Shown: positions 54,701 to 63,766 of the stretch, in pieces
Position numbering within the stretch: the first letter of the stretch is position 1
Layout: every line of letters begins with the position of its first letter
Program-made: the position numbers and the translations under genes
Assembly: GCF_037975245.1 (NCBI RefSeq)
Contig: NC_092574.1
Coordinates: 264,001-328,000 of the forward strand
From: Apostichopus japonicus
Lineage: Eukaryota; Echinodermata; Holothuroidea; Aspidochirotida; Stichopodidae
Direction of reading: 5' to 3'
Length of the DNA stretch: 64,000 bases
Notes under the pieces: model-generated
The model's input: only the letters and a program-made list of their open reading frames with translations
The model's database searches: none
Told to the model about the DNA's origin: nothing

Positions 54701-57700
54701 GTATTTTGGATCGCGGGCTCGAGACCAGGCCAGCGCAGTTTGCTTTTGCCGCGATCTAATACGATCTCTGGAACTTTAAGTATTAGAAACAAACATTGAT
54801 TTATATCAACTGCTGTCGTGGCGCGGTTGGTTGTGCTCTGTACCTCGAGAGCGTAACGATTTTTCGATCGCGGGCTCGAGACCACGTGGGGGCAGTTTGC
54901 TTTTGCCGCGATCTCATACGGTCTCTGGAACTTTAAGTATTAGAAACGAACATAGATTTATATCAACTGCTGTCGTGGCGCGGTTGGTTGTGCTCTGTAC
55001 CTCCAGAGCGTGACGTATTTTGGATCGCGGGCTCGAGACCAGGTGGGGGCAGTTTGCTTTTGCCGCGATCTTTTACGATCTCTGGAACTTTAAGTATTAG
55101 AAACGAACATAGATTTATATCAACTGCTGTCGTGGCGCGCTTGGTTGCTATGTACCTCGAGAGCGTGACGTATTTTGGATCGCGGGATCGAGACCATGTG
55201 GGGGCAGTTTGCTTTTGCCGCGATCTTATACGGTCTCTGGGAACTTTAAGTATTAGAAACGAACATAGATTTATATCAACTGCTGTCGTGGCGCGGTTGA
55301 TTTCTCTGTACCTCGAGAGCGTGACGTATTTTGGATCGCGGGCTCGAGACCATGTGGGGGCAGTTTGCTTTTGCCGCGATCTGGTACGGTCTCTGGAACT
55401 TTAAGTATTAGAAACGAACATAGATTTATATCAACTGCTGTCGTGGCGCGGTTGGTTGTGCTCTGTACCTCGAGAGCGTGACGTATTTTGGATCGCGGGC
55501 TCGAGACCAGGCCAGCGCAGTTTGCTTTTGCCGCGATCTAATACGATGTCTGGAACTTTAAGTATTAGAAACAAACATTGATTTATATCAACTGCTGTCG
55601 TGGCGCGGTTGGTTGTGCTCTGTACCTCGAGAGCGTGACGTATTTTGGATCGCGGGATCGAGACCAGGCCAGCGCAGTTTGCTTTTGCCGCGATCTCATA
55701 CGGTCTCTGGAACTTTAAGTATTAGAAACGAACATAGATTTATATCAACTGCTCTTGTGGCGCGGTTGGTTGTGCTCTGTACCTCGAGAGCGTGACGTAT
55801 TTTGGATCGCGGGCTCGAGACCAGGCCAGCGCAGTTTGCTTTTGCCGCGATCTTATACGGTCTCTGGGAACTTTAAGTATTAGAAACGAACATAGATTTA
55901 TATCAACTGCTGTCGTGCCGCGGTTGGTTGTGCTCTGTACCTCGAGAGCGTGACGCATTTTGGATCGCGGGATCGAGACCAGGCCAGCGCAGTTTGCTTT
56001 TGCCGCGATCTAATACGATCTCTGGAACTTTAAGTATTAGAAACAAACATTGATTTATATCAACTGCTGTCGTGGCGCGGTTGGTTGTGCTCTGTACCTC
56101 GAGAGCGTAACGATTTTTCGATCGCGGGCTCGAGACCACGTGGGGGCAGTTTGCTTTTGCCGCGATCTAATACGGTCTCTGGAACTTTAAGTATTAGAAA
56201 CGAACATAGATTTATATCAACTGCTGTCGTGGCGCGGTTGGTTGTGCTCTGTACCTCGAGAGCGTGACGTATTTTGGATCGCGGGCTCGAGACCAGGTGG
56301 GGGCAGTTTGCTTTTGCCGCGATCTCATACAGTCTCTGGAACTTTAAGTATTAGAAACGAACATAGATTTATATCAACTGCTCTTGTGGCGCGGTTGGTT
56401 GTGCTCTGTACCTCGAGAGCGTGACGTATTTTGGATCGCGGGCTCGAGACCAGGCCAGCGCAGTTTGCTTTTGCCGCGATCTTATACGGTCTCTGGAACT
56501 TTAAGTATTAGAAACGAACATAGATTTATATCAACTGCTGTCGTGCCGCGGTTGGTTGTGCTCTGTACCTCGAGAGCGTGACGTATTTTGGATCGCGGGA
56601 TCGAGACCAGGTGGGGGCAGTTTGCTTTTGCCGCGATCCTATAAGGTATCTGGAACTTTAAGTATAAGAACGAACATAGATTTATATCAACTGCTGTCGT
56701 GGCGCGGTTGGTTGTGCTCTGTACCTCGAGAGCGTCACGCATTTTGGATCGCTGGCTCGAGACCAGGCCAGCGCAGTTTGCTTTTGCCGCGATCTAATAC
56801 GATCTCTGGAACTTTAAGTATTAGAAACAAACATTGATTTATATCAACTGCTGTCGTGGCGCGGTTGGTTGTGCTCTGTACCTCGAGAGCGTAACGATTT
56901 TTCGATCGCGGGCTCGAGACCACGTGGGGGCAGTTTGCTTTTGCCGCGATCTTATACGGTCTCTGGAACTTTAAGTATTAGAAACGAACATAGATTTATA
57001 TCAACTGCTGTCGTGGCGCGGTTGGTTGTGCTCTGTACCTCGAGAGCGTGACGTATTTTGGATCGCGGGCTCGAGACCAGGTGGGGGCAGTTTGCTTTTG
57101 CCGCGATCTCATACGGTCTCTGGGAAATTTAAGTATTAGAAACGAACATAGATTTATATCAACTGCTGTCGTGGCGCGGTTGGTTGCTATGTATCTCGAG
57201 AGCGTGACGTATTTTGGATCGCGGGCTCGAGACCAGGCCAGCGCAGTTTGCTTTTGCCGCGATCTAATACGATGTCTGGAACTTTAAGTATTAGAAACAA
57301 ACATTGATTTATATCAACTGCTGTCGTGGCGCGGTTGGTTGTGCTCTGTACCTCGAGAGCGTGACGTATTTTGGATCGCGGGATCGAGACCAGGCCAGCG
57401 CAGTTTGCTTTTGCCGCGATCTCATACGGTCTCTGGAACTTTAAGTATTAGAAACGAACATAGATTTATATCAACTGCTCTTGTGGCGCGGTTGGTTGTG
57501 CTCTGTACCTCGAGAGCGTGACGTATTTTGGATCGCGGGCTCGAGACCAGGCCAGCGCAGTTTGCTTTTGCCGCGATCTTATACGGTCTCTGGGAACTTT
57601 AAGTATTAGAAACGAACATAGATTTATATCAACTGCTGTCGTGCCGCGGTTGGTTGTGCTCTGTACCTCGAGAGCGTGACGTATTTTGGATCGCGGGATC

Positions 57701-60127
57701 GAGACCAGGTGGGGGCAGTTTGCTTTTGCCGCGATCCTATAAGGTATCTGGAACTTTAAGTATAAGAACGAACATAGATTTATATCAACTGCTGTCGTGG
57801 CGCGGTTGGTTGTGCTCTGTACCTCGAGAGCGTGACGCATTTTGGATCGCGGGATCGAGACCAGGCCAGCGCAGTTTGCTTTTGCCGCGATCTAATACGA
57901 TCTCTGGAACTTTAAGTATTAGAAACAAACATTGATTTATATCAACTGCTGTCGTGGCGCGGTTGGTTGTGCTCTGTACCTCGAGAGCGTAACGATTTTT
58001 CGATCGCGGGCTCGAGACCACGTGGGGGCAGTTTGCTTTTGCCGCGATCTTATACGGTCTCTGGAACTTTAAGTATTAGAAACGAACATAGATTTATATC
58101 AACTGCTGTCGTGGCGCGGTTGGTTGTGCTCTGTACCTCGAGAGCGTGACGTATTTTGGATCGCGGGCTCGAGACCAGGTGGGGGCAGTTTGCTTTTGCC
58201 GCGATCTCATACGGTCTCTGGGAAATTTAAGTATTAGAAACGAACATAGATTTATATCAACTGCTGTCGTGGCGCGGTTGGTTGCTATGTATCTCGAGAG
58301 CGTGACGTATTTTGGATCGCGGGCTCGAGACCAGGTGGGGGCAGTTTTCTCTTGCCGCGATCTTATACGGTCTCTGGGAACTTTAAGTATTAGAAACGAA
58401 CATAGATTTATATCAACTGCTGTCGTGCCGCGGTTGGTTGTGCTCTGTACCTCGAGAGCGTGACGTATTTTGGATCGCGGGATCGAGACCAGGTGGGGGC
58501 AGTTTGCTTTTGCCGCGATCCTATAAGGTATCTGGAACTTTAAGTATAAGAACGAACATAGATTTATATCAACTGCTGTCGTGGCGCGGTTGGTTGTGCT
58601 CTGTACCTCGAGAGCGTGACGCATTTTGGATCGCGGGATCGAGACCAGGCCAGCGCAGTTTGCTTTTGCCGCGATCTAATACGATCTCTGGAACTTTAAG
58701 TATTAGAAACAAACATTGATTTATATCAACTGCTGTCGTGGCGCGGTTGGTTGTGCTCTGTACCTCGAGAGCGTAACGATTTTTCGATCGCGGGCTCGAG
58801 ACCACGTGGGGGCAGTTTGCTTTTGCCGCGATCTAATACGGTCTCTGGAACTTTAAGTATTAGAAACGAACATAGATTTATATCAACTGCTGTCGTGGCG
58901 CGGTTGGTTGTGCTCTGTACCTCGAGAGCGTGACGTATTTTGGATCGCGGGCTCGAGACCAGGTGGGGGCAGTTTGCTTTTGCCGCGATCTTTTACGATC
59001 TCTGGAACTTTAAGTATTAGAAACGAACATAGATTTATATCAACTGCTGTCGTGGCGCGGTTGGTTGTGCTCTGTACCTCGAGAGCGTGACGTATTTTGG
59101 ATCGCGGGCTCGAGACCAGGTGGGGGCAGTTTGCTTTTGCCGCGATCTTATACGGTCTCTGGAACTTTAAGTATTAGAAACGAACATAGATTTATATCAA
59201 CTGCTGTCGTGGCGCGGTTGGTTGTGCTCTGTACCTCGAGAGCGTGACGTATTTTGGATCGCGGGCTCGAGACCAGGCCAGCGCAGTTTGCTTTTGCCGC
59301 GATCTAATACGATCTCTGGAACTTTAAGTATTAGAAACAAACATTGATTTATATCAACTGCTGTCGTGGCGCGGTTGGTTGTGCTCTGTACCTCGAGAGC
59401 GTGACGTATTTTGGATCGCGGGATCGAGACCAGGCCAGCGCAGTTTGCTTTTGCCGCGATCTTATACGGTCTCTGGAACTTTAAGTATTAGAAACGAACA
59501 TAGATTTATATCAACTGCTGTCGTGGCGCGGTTGGTTGCTCTGTACCTCGAGAGCGTGACGTATTTTGGATCGCGGGCTCGAGACCAGGCCAGCGCAGTT
59601 TGCTTTTGCCGCGATCTTATACGGTCTCTGGAACTTTAAGTATTAGAAACGAACATAGATTTATATCAACTGCTCTTGTGGCGCGGTTGGTTGTGCTCTG
59701 TACCTCGAGAGCGTGACGTATTTTGGATCGCGGGCTCGAGACCAGGCCAGCGCAGTTTGCTTTTGCCGCGATCTCATACGGTCTCTGGAACTTTAAGTAT
59801 TAGAAACGAACATAGATTTATATCAACTGCTGTCGTGGCGCGGTTGGTTGTGCTCTGTACCTCGAGAGCGTGACGTATTTTGGATCGCGGGATCGAGACC
59901 AGGTGGGGGCAGTTTGCTTTTGCCGCGATCCTATAAGGTATCTGGAACTTTAAGTATAAGAACGAACATAGATTTATATCAACTGCTGTCGTGGCGCGGT
60001 TGGTTGTGCTCTGTACCTCGAGAGCGTGACGCATTTTGGATCGCGGGATCGAGACCAGGCCAGCGCAGTTTGCTTTTGCCGCGATCTAATACGATCTCTG
60101 GAACTTTAAGTATTAGAAACGAACATA
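51800..60127 (+). repeat. Right sub-block: 157-bp monomers, CCAGCG class
   Basis: Most monomers here combine GGTTGTGCTCTG with CTCTGGAAC, giving 157 bp, so the reading phase changes with every copy and no long frame survives. Many carry CAGGCCAGCGCAG in place of CAGGTGGGGGCAG, with CTAATACGATCTC and AAACAAACATTGAT. The rare TATAAGGTATCTGG monomer recurs at 56,641, 57,739, 58,523 and 59,933 (spacings 1,098, 784 and 1,410 bp). The GTAACGATTTTTCGATCG monomer recurs at spacings of about 1,253, 1,254, 784, 1,098 and 784 bp. A run of 156-bp monomers at about 52.6-53.45 kb interrupts the class. The longer GGTTGTGC form completes a tRNA-like D-arm, so I read this class as closer to the ancestral monomer. 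Confidence 0.85.
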
Positions 60128-60148
60128 GATTTATATCAACAGCTGCCG

Positions 60149-60160
60149 TGGCGCAGTTGG
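60149..60160 (+). promoter_or_regulatory. RNA polymerase III A-box-like motif, best copy
   Basis: TGGCGCAGTTGG matches the tRNA A-box consensus TRGYNNARNNGG at every fixed position, including the A equivalent to tRNA position 14 and the GG equivalent to positions 18-19. Most array monomers have G or T at the position-14 equivalent (TGGCGCGGTTGG or TGGCGCTGTTGG). Activity is not shown. A TTTT run lies between this box and the B box and could terminate transcription early. Confidence 0.55.
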
Positions 60161-60202
60161 TTGTGCTCTGTACCTTGAGAGCGAGACGTATTTTGGATTC
60201 TC

Positions 60203-60213
60203 GGCTCGAGACC
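60203..60213 (+). promoter_or_regulatory. RNA polymerase III B-box-like motif, terminal copy
   Basis: GGCTCGAGACC differs from the B-box consensus GGTTCGANNCC only in having C for the first T. It starts 54 bp after the start of the A-box-like motif, within the spacing tolerated by TFIIIC. The same 11 bases occur in most monomers of the array. TTTT, the usual pol III stop signal, follows about 18 bp later in TTTGCTTTTGCC. Confidence 0.55.
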
Positions 60214-60259
60214 TGGCCACCGCAGTTTGCTTTTGCCGCGATCTTATACTGCTAACCCC

Positions 60260-60884
60260 TACTGCTTACACAGTATTGCTCATATGTGTATCTACACACT
60301 TCACCGTGTGTACTGAAATGTCTGAAAATACATCTTTATGGACCAAAAATGATAATTGCATAGAATTCTGTTGTGGTTTATATTGTGACGACAATAAAAA
60401 GTATCATTTTGGTAATAACAAAAAATCATCTCTCACTTAAGGTGGCATACTCCTATTGGAGTCTATATCAATCCGCTCAAAAGCAGCGGGAGAACATCTT
60501 TTTGTGACCTGTTATCAATCATGATCTAGTTTTTTTGTGGCATGCATGCTAAAGAGCATTAATGGAAGTACATGTGGTGAGAAAATTGGGTCAATTGAGG
60601 CTATTTTAGACTCTATGCCTCCCAGGAGCAGCGTAGGAAATTTGTTTACCACTGAGTGAAGAGGTTTGTTTACAAGTGACGAAAACTTCCGGCTCGGATA
60701 GCAAAAAATCTTCATGATCATGGTACGGAAACCTGATGATGCCATGAATGGCCAATTTGTCAGCTATCCGGTGATGGGTAGCGTTTAGCTAGTGAAAACT
60801 TCTATCTAGACTAAGAGACCACATTACTTTTGTGATTTAGTGTGTAAGTCAATGGGGCTTTTAATGGGCGTATGCTACCTTAAG
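60260..60884. repeat. Dispersed repeat, copy 1 (abuts the satellite)
   Basis: The sequence from TACTGCTTACACAGTATTG to TATGCTACCTTAAG matches 62,689-63,344 over its whole length, apart from substitutions and a roughly 27-base stretch absent here near 60,479. The first 180 bp (TACTGCTTACACAG, TCTTTATGGACC, TAATTGCATAGAATT) are followed by a MITE-like element at 60,441-60,879. It starts within about 10 bp of the end of the satellite. No coding capacity is seen: a 76-codon minus-strand frame at 60,515-60,745 is broken by a TAG in the other copy. Confidence 0.9.
60441..60879. mobile_element. MITE-like element, copy 1 (439 bp, flanked by TTAA)
   Basis: The left end GGTGGCATACTCCTATT and the inverted right end GGTAGCATACGCCCATT match at 14 of 17 positions. 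TTAA lies directly outside both ends (60,437-60,440 and 60,880-60,883), as expected of a TTAA target duplication. The element has no transposase and would be non-autonomous. TTAA targets are typical of piggyBac elements, but those usually begin with CC rather than GG, so the family is left open. Because TTAA is palindromic, a TA duplication or a longer terminal repeat fits equally well. An internal inverted pair, CGGATAGC (60,695-60,702) and GCTATCCG (60,763-60,770), may form a hairpin. Confidence 0.6.
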
Positions 60885-61030
60885 CAAAAATGCTAAAATT
60901 TTTCATTTTAAGTGCTAGAAGTCCCAATTTTGGACCAAAGTAGTTGCTATGGTGTGTAAAAATGGTTTTCAAGCAAACGTCTGAAAATTCAAGCTTGGAT
61001 GATTTTTACGCATAAATTAGTATTACAGAC

Positions 61031-61315
61031 TTAAAGTACCACAAAGAGCATGTGCGTTTCTATACATGAGACCAGAACAACATTTTGAGCATTTCTGACC
61101 AGTTTTCCTCCCCAATAAACTATTGGGTCATTAAGCCTTGACCTACGAAAGCTTCCGTAATTTGATTCATTCCTTGACCCTGCTAAGTAGGTGCCAAATG
61201 CACGATATTCAAAATCCTTCAGAATCAGACCAAAATGCCTGCCGTGTGTGTGACGTGAATGACTTAGTTCAGTGAAATTTGACATCCGTGGGCACCTAAA
61301 GTACATGGTAACCAT
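61031..61315 (-). CDS. Small unrecognised open frame (94 aa), doubtful
   Basis: A minus-strand frame with a true ATG at 61,313-61,315 runs to TAA at 61,031. The product begins MVTMYFRCPRMSNF and includes HTHGRHFGLILKDFEYRAFG. It has mixed composition, several basic residues, no obvious membrane segment apart from a hydrophobic C-terminus (ending MLFVVL), and no motif I recognise. There is no supporting neighbour, splice pattern or polyadenylation signal. At this length an open frame in AT-rich non-coding DNA is somewhat unlikely but not rare. It could be an exon, a decayed transposon fragment or chance. Confidence 0.12.
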   Translation of the reverse strand: MVTMYFRCPRMSNFTELSHSRHTHGRHFGLILKDFEYRAFGTYLAGSRNESNYGSFRRSRLNDPIVYWGGKLVRNAQNVVLVSCIETHMLFVVL

Positions 61316-61814
61316 ATTTTAGGTTATTTTTGCTAAAGTTGGAAGTACCTGGTGTTTGACTAAAGACAAATACTCAGTTTCAATGCATGAAATACCCATA
61401 ATGTTGTTAGCTTAGGCCTCAGGTTCATAATGGCGCTACGTTAGTACCCTAGACCACGTCTACACCAGCTGTAGCACAATGTGAGGTCTGTATCCTAAGT
61501 GGAGTGGCTGCTGAGTGCTAAAACCTTACACAGAGAATGTTTTGAGTCTTATTTAGCAAATAATCCACAAAGGTATGCATTTTCTGCTCCTACATATGTG
61601 CATCAAGGGGTTTTGAGCCTATTTTCACTATCATTAGTTTTCTGTTGTTTTGTCAATTTTCAGAGAAAGTTGATGTGCCAAGTCCTCAGCATTCACAGCG
61701 ATATACTTTGAATGGGTGTGGTATCAATGGCCTCAACTGGTTAGATGAGGTAACAACAAATCCCAAACAACTCTGACAGCAGAAAGAGATATCCTGATGC
61801 TTCCATGGGAGATC

Positions 61815-61833
61815 TACTGTAGTAACTACAGTA
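61815..61833. repeat. Short perfect palindrome (9-base arms, 1-base centre)
   Basis: TACTGTAGT and ACTACAGTA are perfect inverted arms around a single A. It may be a chance palindrome or a binding site. Nothing nearby indicates which. Confidence 0.6.
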
Positions 61834-62688
61834 TAGGAACCAGTGCTCGCCACCAATGGAGAATAAGGTAATTTGACGTTGTTGTTCTTTGCCGAGCAAC
61901 AAATTTGAATGTTTTATCATGAAATATGCCCCCCTATCCACCTCTCTTCCCTTATAACTGTCTTTAATACATTGTAACAACCTATGCACAAACCTTTAAA
62001 TGGACTGGATATGCTGTTGAGGTGAACAGTGTATCTAGATAGCATTTCAGTATTTGTTCCTTTTGACTACTGTACATACTGTTACAGTGTGTTTCAGTGT
62101 GTGGCCGTTGAGCGTGTCGTATCAAGAATATAGGAGGCGATCATTTATTTAGTAACAGACTTGGTTTATTATTGTACTTCAGTAGCCATATTCAATGGAG
62201 TGCACAGACTCGTAGTGTGTAATATGAAGAGCAAGTACGGTAGCTCATATTGATCAGCTACATAAATGTACTTGTCACACAGTGAGGCTGTGGTTTACAA
62301 ATCCCGATGATCCAGTTTTGGCAAAGAACACCTTCAATTCTCTTCTCTTATTCTTAGTAACTTAGCAGTTGCACTGGAGTGACATGCAATATCAGTTTAA
62401 CATGTTCCAAACAGTTCAGGAATACATTGGGGTATGTCCTGTAGGTCAGTTTGGGAGGAATCAGCTGAGCTAAACAAAAGTAGTTTTCATCACTTTTCAG
62501 AGCCAGAGACGAAAAAACCCTCCCCGCAGACCCTTCTCTGGATGACGTTTCTGCAGGTAGGGCAAGCCAGACCAAGTGGGCGGTGATCAGGAATACCAAT
62601 ACAACCTGCAGGAATCATAGATGCACCCAAATTGGTCAAGCTTATCAAAATTGGTGACTGGAAATGTTGTTGCAGTCGTAAACCTGGT

Positions 62689-63344
62689 TACTGCTTACAC
62701 AGTATTGCTCATATGTGTATTTACACACTGCACCTTGCATACTGAAATCTCTGAAAATACATCTTTATGGACCTAAAATGATAATTGCATAGAATTTTGT
62801 TGTGGTTTATATTGTGACGACTATAAAAAGTATCATTTTGGTATTAAAAAAAAATTCATCTCTCACATAAGGTGGCATACTCCTATTAGAGTCTATATCA
62901 GTCCGCTCGATTGTTCTCCTTCAAGAAAAGTGCCAAAAAGCAGCAGGGGAACATCTTTTGTGACCTGTTATCAATCATGATCTAGTTTTTTGTGGCTTGC
63001 ATGTTGAAGAGCATTAATGGAAGTACATGTAGTGAGAAAATTGTGTCAATTGAGGCCATTTCAGACCCCTTTAAGGCCTCCCAGGAGCAGCGTAGGAAAA
63101 TTGTTTACCACTGAGTGAAGAGGTTTGTTTACAAGTGACAAAAACTTCCGGCTCGGATAGCAAAAAATCTACATGGTCATGATACGGAAAATTGATGATG
63201 CCATAAAAGGCCAACTTGACAGCTATCCGGTGATGGGTAGCGTTTAGCTAGTGAAAACTTCTCTCTAGACTTAGAGACCACATTACTTTTGTGATTTAGT
63301 GTGTAAGTCAATGGCGCTTTTAATGGGCGTATGCTACCTGAAGG
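62689..63344. repeat. Dispersed repeat, copy 2
   Basis: This matches 60,260-60,884 in the same orientation with scattered substitutions. It has an extra stretch of about 27 bases around 62,909-62,935 (GATTGTTCTCCTTC and following). Similarity begins at TACTGCTTACACAG and ends at TATGCTACCTGAAG, and flanks on both sides are unrelated to those of copy 1. No satellite sequence precedes this copy, so the repeat exists independently of the array. Confidence 0.9.
62871..63338. mobile_element. MITE-like element, copy 2 (468 bp)
   Basis: The termini match those of copy 1 (GGTGGCATACTCCTATT, and GGTAGCATACGCCCATT on the opposite strand). The flanking tetranucleotides are ATAA on the left and TGAA on the right, consistent with a decayed TTAA pair. 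It has no coding capacity. Because the 180 bp to its left is also shared with copy 1, the two MITEs probably moved or were duplicated with that flank rather than inserting separately. Confidence 0.55.
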
Positions 63345-63446
63345 ATTCTTGCCAGGTTTGTTACTGTTTTTTAAAGCTTTTTATATGGACAAGAGTTCAC
63401 TCTTGTAGCTACATAGTGATTCCAAACACAACCTTTGATTCAAGTC

Positions 63447-63766
63447 CTACAATTCTTCCATATCAGAAAGACCTATAGGGTCGTCCCCACATCCATTGCT
63501 TGTCTCTCTGTGAGCCATCATAGCACTGTGATAGGCCCTTAATAGAGCTTGCAAATTAACAAACCTGTTTCCTGTAGATTCTGCAAACATGGTTTGTTGT
63601 GACTGAGTTGAAAATATCTCATGTCCTTTATCTGCTGGGTTAATTACTCTCTCATACTCTTCCTTGTCGAGCATTCTATAAGCAGGTTTGCAAGAGGAAT
63701 TAGTTGCCATATCTGTATCAGAAGAGCTAGGAATATCACCAGTGCAATTGGCATCAGCTTCAGCAG
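63447..63766 (-). CDS. Candidate terminal exon of an unrecognised protein gene
   Basis: On the minus strand a frame is open from a TGA at 63,771-63,773 to a TAG at 63,447-63,449. If it is an exon, a plausible acceptor is TTTACTGCTTGAACAG, with the exon starting at 63,766. An internal ATG at 63,708-63,710 would give 87 residues. The product has balanced, protein-like composition: an acidic Ser-rich start (GDIPSSSDTD), then RMLDKEEYERVINPADKG, a Gln-rich stretch (STQSQQTMFAEST), a likely helix (FVNLQALLRAYHSAMMAHRE), and an acidic end (GLSDMEEL). I recognise no family. A competing plus-strand exon (63,686-63,807) has a pyrimidine-rich acceptor region and an AAG/GTTATT donor. Only one reading is likely to be right, and I prefer the minus strand for its length and composition. 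Confidence 0.3.

Larger units (their letters stand above)
1..60250 (+). repeat. Satellite array, about 385 head-to-tail monomers of 155-157 bp
   Basis: The motif TTTTGGATCGCGGGCTCGAG recurs every 155-157 bp from the first base to about 60,050, always in the same orientation and without spacers or inverted copies. Most monomers differ by only a few substitutions. Length variants have a few causes: CTCTGGAAC instead of CTCTGGGAAC (minus 1), GTGGGGCAG instead of GTGGGGGCAG (minus 1), and GGTTGTGCTCTG instead of GGTTGCTCTG (plus 2). A typical monomer has two XhoI sites (CTCGAG, at 16 and 141 in the first copy), so XhoI should release 125-bp and 31-bp fragments. The left end lies outside the window. 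Monomer length is close to that of one nucleosome plus linker, as in many centromeric or heterochromatic satellites, but nothing here shows a centromeric role. Confidence 0.99.
60141..60250 (+). repeat. Diverged terminal monomer with tRNA-like features
   Basis: The last monomer of the array differs from the rest at many positions (GCTGCCG, GCGCAG, ACCTTGAG, GCGAGACG, GATTCTCGG, ACCTGGCCACCG) and then stops at about 60,250, just after CGATCTTATACT. It has the best tRNA likeness in the window: TGGCGCAGTTGG, a D-stem GCGC/GTGC, a GCTCT/AGAGC stem, and GGCTCGAGACC. The segment CTGCCGTGG (60,143-60,151) can pair at 8 of 9 positions with CCACCGCAG (60,217-60,225). No anticodon can be assigned with confidence because the middle arm has an 8-base loop. 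It is therefore not a working tRNA gene. A tRNA-derived SINE head is the more likely origin. Confidence 0.6.
60885..62688. other. Non-satellite sequence without a recognisable gene
   Basis: This AT-rich stretch separates the two dispersed repeats. Short open frames are scattered through it, but several have no ATG in phase: 61,499-61,711 plus starts at GTG, 61,741-61,989 minus at GTG, and 62,354-62,599 minus at TTG. None shows a domain I recognise. The 94-codon minus-strand frame is listed separately. A short perfect palindrome occurs at 61,815-61,833. I see no RNA gene, promoter or further repeat that I can support. Confidence 0.6.

Noticed and set aside
60141-60226. Functional tRNA gene
   Set aside because: The middle arm has an 8-base loop with no assignable anticodon, the T-stem and acceptor are imperfect, and TTTT lies between the two boxes.
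1-60250. CRISPR array
   Set aside because: The repeats are contiguous 155-157 bp monomers without unique spacers, far longer than CRISPR repeats, and there are no cas genes.
1-60250. rDNA, 5S rRNA or telomeric repeat array
   Set aside because: The monomer lacks 5S-type internal control sequence that I recognise and is not a short telomere-like unit.
1-60250. CENP-B-box-containing centromeric satellite
   Set aside because: I found no motif fitting the CENP-B box in the typical monomer. Monomer length alone is weak evidence for a centromere.
27-60255. Dozens of long open frames on both strands as genuine repeat proteins
   Set aside because: They are all readings of one satellite monomer, start and stop only at length-variant monomers, are open on both strands, and have no unique domain.
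60515-60745. 76-codon minus-strand frame inside the MITE-like element
   Set aside because: The equivalent frame in the second copy is interrupted by a TAG after eleven codons, so it is not maintained.
61499-61711. 70-codon plus-strand frame with a hydrophobic segment
   Set aside because: It begins at GTG and has no conserved feature or splice context.
61741-61989. 82-codon minus-strand frame
   Set aside because: It begins only at GTG, is short, and shows no recognisable motif. Chance is sufficient.
62354-62599. 81-codon minus-strand frame with a signal-peptide-like start
   Set aside because: There is no ATG in phase between the upstream TGA and the hydrophobic stretch, only TTG, and no other support.
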